A stretch of 64,000 bases of DNA, taken from the NCBI RefSeq assembly GCF_050947875.1, contig NC_134570.1, positions 202,567,750 through 202,631,749 of the forward strand. Reading direction: 5' to 3'. Positions 62,719 to 64,000 of this stretch are shown here, one piece after another; position 1 is the stretch's first letter; every line of letters begins with the position of its first letter. The notes beneath the pieces are model-generated. The model saw only the letters and a list, made by a program, of their open reading frames with translations. It did no database searches and was not told where the DNA came from. Origin of the DNA: Dermacentor variabilis (taxonomy: Eukaryota > Arthropoda > Arachnida > Ixodida > Ixodidae). Position numbers and translations under genes: made by a program.

Positions 62719-63900
62719 ATGTACCGGACGCCCGCACAAAGCCGTGACCCAAGCCCGCACGCGGAAGACAACACCAACGTTGCCAACAACCAGCGAGGTA
62801 CCCGCAGGCTGCAAGGACTGCCCCCGGAGCACGGACTTTTGCCCGAGATGACCAGGAAGGTCGCCACCAAGTCCACCCCAATGGCAGCCCCAGCGTCCCC
62901 CGTCATGCTGCAGCAGCCCAGGGAGCCTCCGGCGTTCCGCGGCTCAACGTTCGAGGACCCGAGAAGCTGGCTTGAGACTTATGAGAGCGTCGCAACATTT
63001 AACAACTGGAACAGCGACGACAAACTGCGACATGTCTTCTTCGCATTGGAAGAACCGAGAAGCCACCTCAACGACCTGGGAATTCTTCCGAAGCGGCCTT
63101 CTGCAGACATTCGCAAGTGTCGCGTGCTGAGAACGAGCCCAAGCACTATAAGAAACCCGGGTGCAGCTACCTAATGAGAAAACCGCGATCTTCACGGAGC
63201 AAATGGGCCGCTTATTCCGCGACGCCGGCCCTGAAATGCCCGAGGAGAAGAAAGTCCGCCTACTCATGCGTGGTGTGAAGGAGGAACTTTTTGCCGGAAT
63301 GGTACGAAGCCCACCGAAGATCGTCGACAAGTTTCTTCGCGAGGCCACCAGCATCGAGAAGACACTCGAGATGCGAAATTGGCAATTCGACCACCGCACG
63401 AACTCGACAAACTACGTCGAAGTTCAGTCACTGCCCACCGACGATCTACACGAGACTATCCGAGCGGTCGTGCGGGAGGAGCTACAGAAGCTGTTCCCAT
63501 CCTCAGAGCCTCAAGTGGCTTCGATTGCCAACGCCGTACGTGAGCAGCTCCAACAACAACTCAGAGTAGCCCCTGAATCGCCGCAGCCTCAGCCGCAAGC
63601 AATGCGCCGCCGTCGCCCGCCGTCAAGGTCCCCCTCCACGACCACGCTAGGGCCCTGTAAGGCCGCAATTCCGTCGACCACCACCGCCGCCACCAGCACG
63701 CCCACCCGTTGCCCAACGCAGCTACCCCAGGAAGACAGACGTTTGGCGGCTTCCTTACCACCACCCGCTCTGCTTCCACTGCGGAGAAGCGGGTCGCGTC
63801 TACCGAAGATGCCCATACCGCGAGATGGGACTGCGAGGTTTTGCCGTCAACGCAATGCACCCGCAGCAAGGTGAACGCCCTCGCGATATCGCCGACTATC
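62719..63900 (+). pseudogene. Gypsy-like Gag with frameshifts, runs toward window edge
   Basis: ATG at 62719 (MYRTPAQSRDP). Capsid-type blocks PPAFRGSTFEDPRSWLETYE and DDKLRHVFFALEEP resemble gypsy Gag openings (FSG..EDVEDWLASYE). The frame breaks near 63165; the next frame gives NEKTAIFTEQMGRLFRDAGP, KVRLLMRGVKEELFAGMVR and FLREATSIEKTLEMR, followed by a Gln-rich segment and Arg/Pro-rich basic region. A further frame toward 63780 shows FHCGEAGRVYRRCPYR-like Cys/His residues, a probable zinc knuckle. Protease and RT would lie outside the window. Confidence 0.82.
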
Positions 63901-64000
63901 TCGCCGCTACTCAGTGGAGCTCTTGACAACCGTCGCGTTCGCCATCACCAGGCCGCTACCTGTCGCCGCAGCGCCGACCATACAGTGTCCCAGCACGGGG

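Noticed and set aside
1..64000. Bacterial operons, CRISPR arrays or a new defence system
   Set aside because: Everything recognisable is eukaryotic: introns, poly(A)-type retroposons, LTR elements. No ribosome-binding sites or tightly packed gene runs.

Overview
This is eukaryotic genomic DNA, most probably from an ixodid tick. Evidence for a tick: tRNA-derived SINE copies with the body and tail of the Ruka-type SINEs known from ixodid ticks (recognised from memory, not searched); a mix of RTE, CR1-like, I-clade, Ty3/gypsy and Penelope-like elements; and a split, intron-rich host gene. There are no bacterial gene arrangements, rRNAs or intact tRNAs.

The only host gene I can support is a type I fatty acid synthase (animal FASN-like) on the + strand. 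Five in-phase exons with canonical GT/AG borders were found by reading the sequence: 15760-15882, 49525-49758, 56435-56736, 60028-60411 and 61255-61444. They encode the second half of the ketoacyl synthase domain, the linker and the first half of the malonyl/acetyl transferase domain (about 411 aa). The exons for the N-terminus, including the ketoacyl synthase Cys, and those downstream are not in the window. The first complete intron is 33,642 bp and holds most of the transposons.

Layout. 1-15.7 kb: upstream intron or flank, with gypsy, RTE, I-clade and CR1-like remnants, a TA-flanked MITE, a SINE and a 128-bp perfect-centre palindrome. 15.76 kb: FAS exon. 16.3-22.8 kb: a second MITE copy with a processed mRNA retrocopy inside it, a SINE, a 0.6-kb foldback, LINE tails and a decayed gypsy. 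22.8-36.6 kb: one CR1-like LINE (- strand) cut into three pieces by a complete LTR-bounded gypsy element (- strand) and by a 5'-truncated I-clade LINE (+ strand) whose 1188-aa ORF2 is open. 36.6-37.3 kb: gypsy integrase end. 39.5-40.2 kb: TTAA-flanked MITE. 40.6-46.6 kb: nearly full-length but dead I-clade LINE (- strand). 46.6-48.5 kb: RTE element interrupted by a SINE. 49.5-61.4 kb: four FAS exons whose introns hold a solo LTR, a Penelope-like element with a GIY-YIG motif, a CR1-like LINE and a SINE. 62.3-64 kb: 5' LTR and gag of another gypsy element, related to the solo LTR.

The host gene and transposons do not form a functional system. The interest lies in the layered insertion history and in the fact that the FAS exons are easily missed among the repeats. 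Boundaries are hand-read. Those supported by target-site duplications or splice sites are exact; most others are good to about 20-50 bp.
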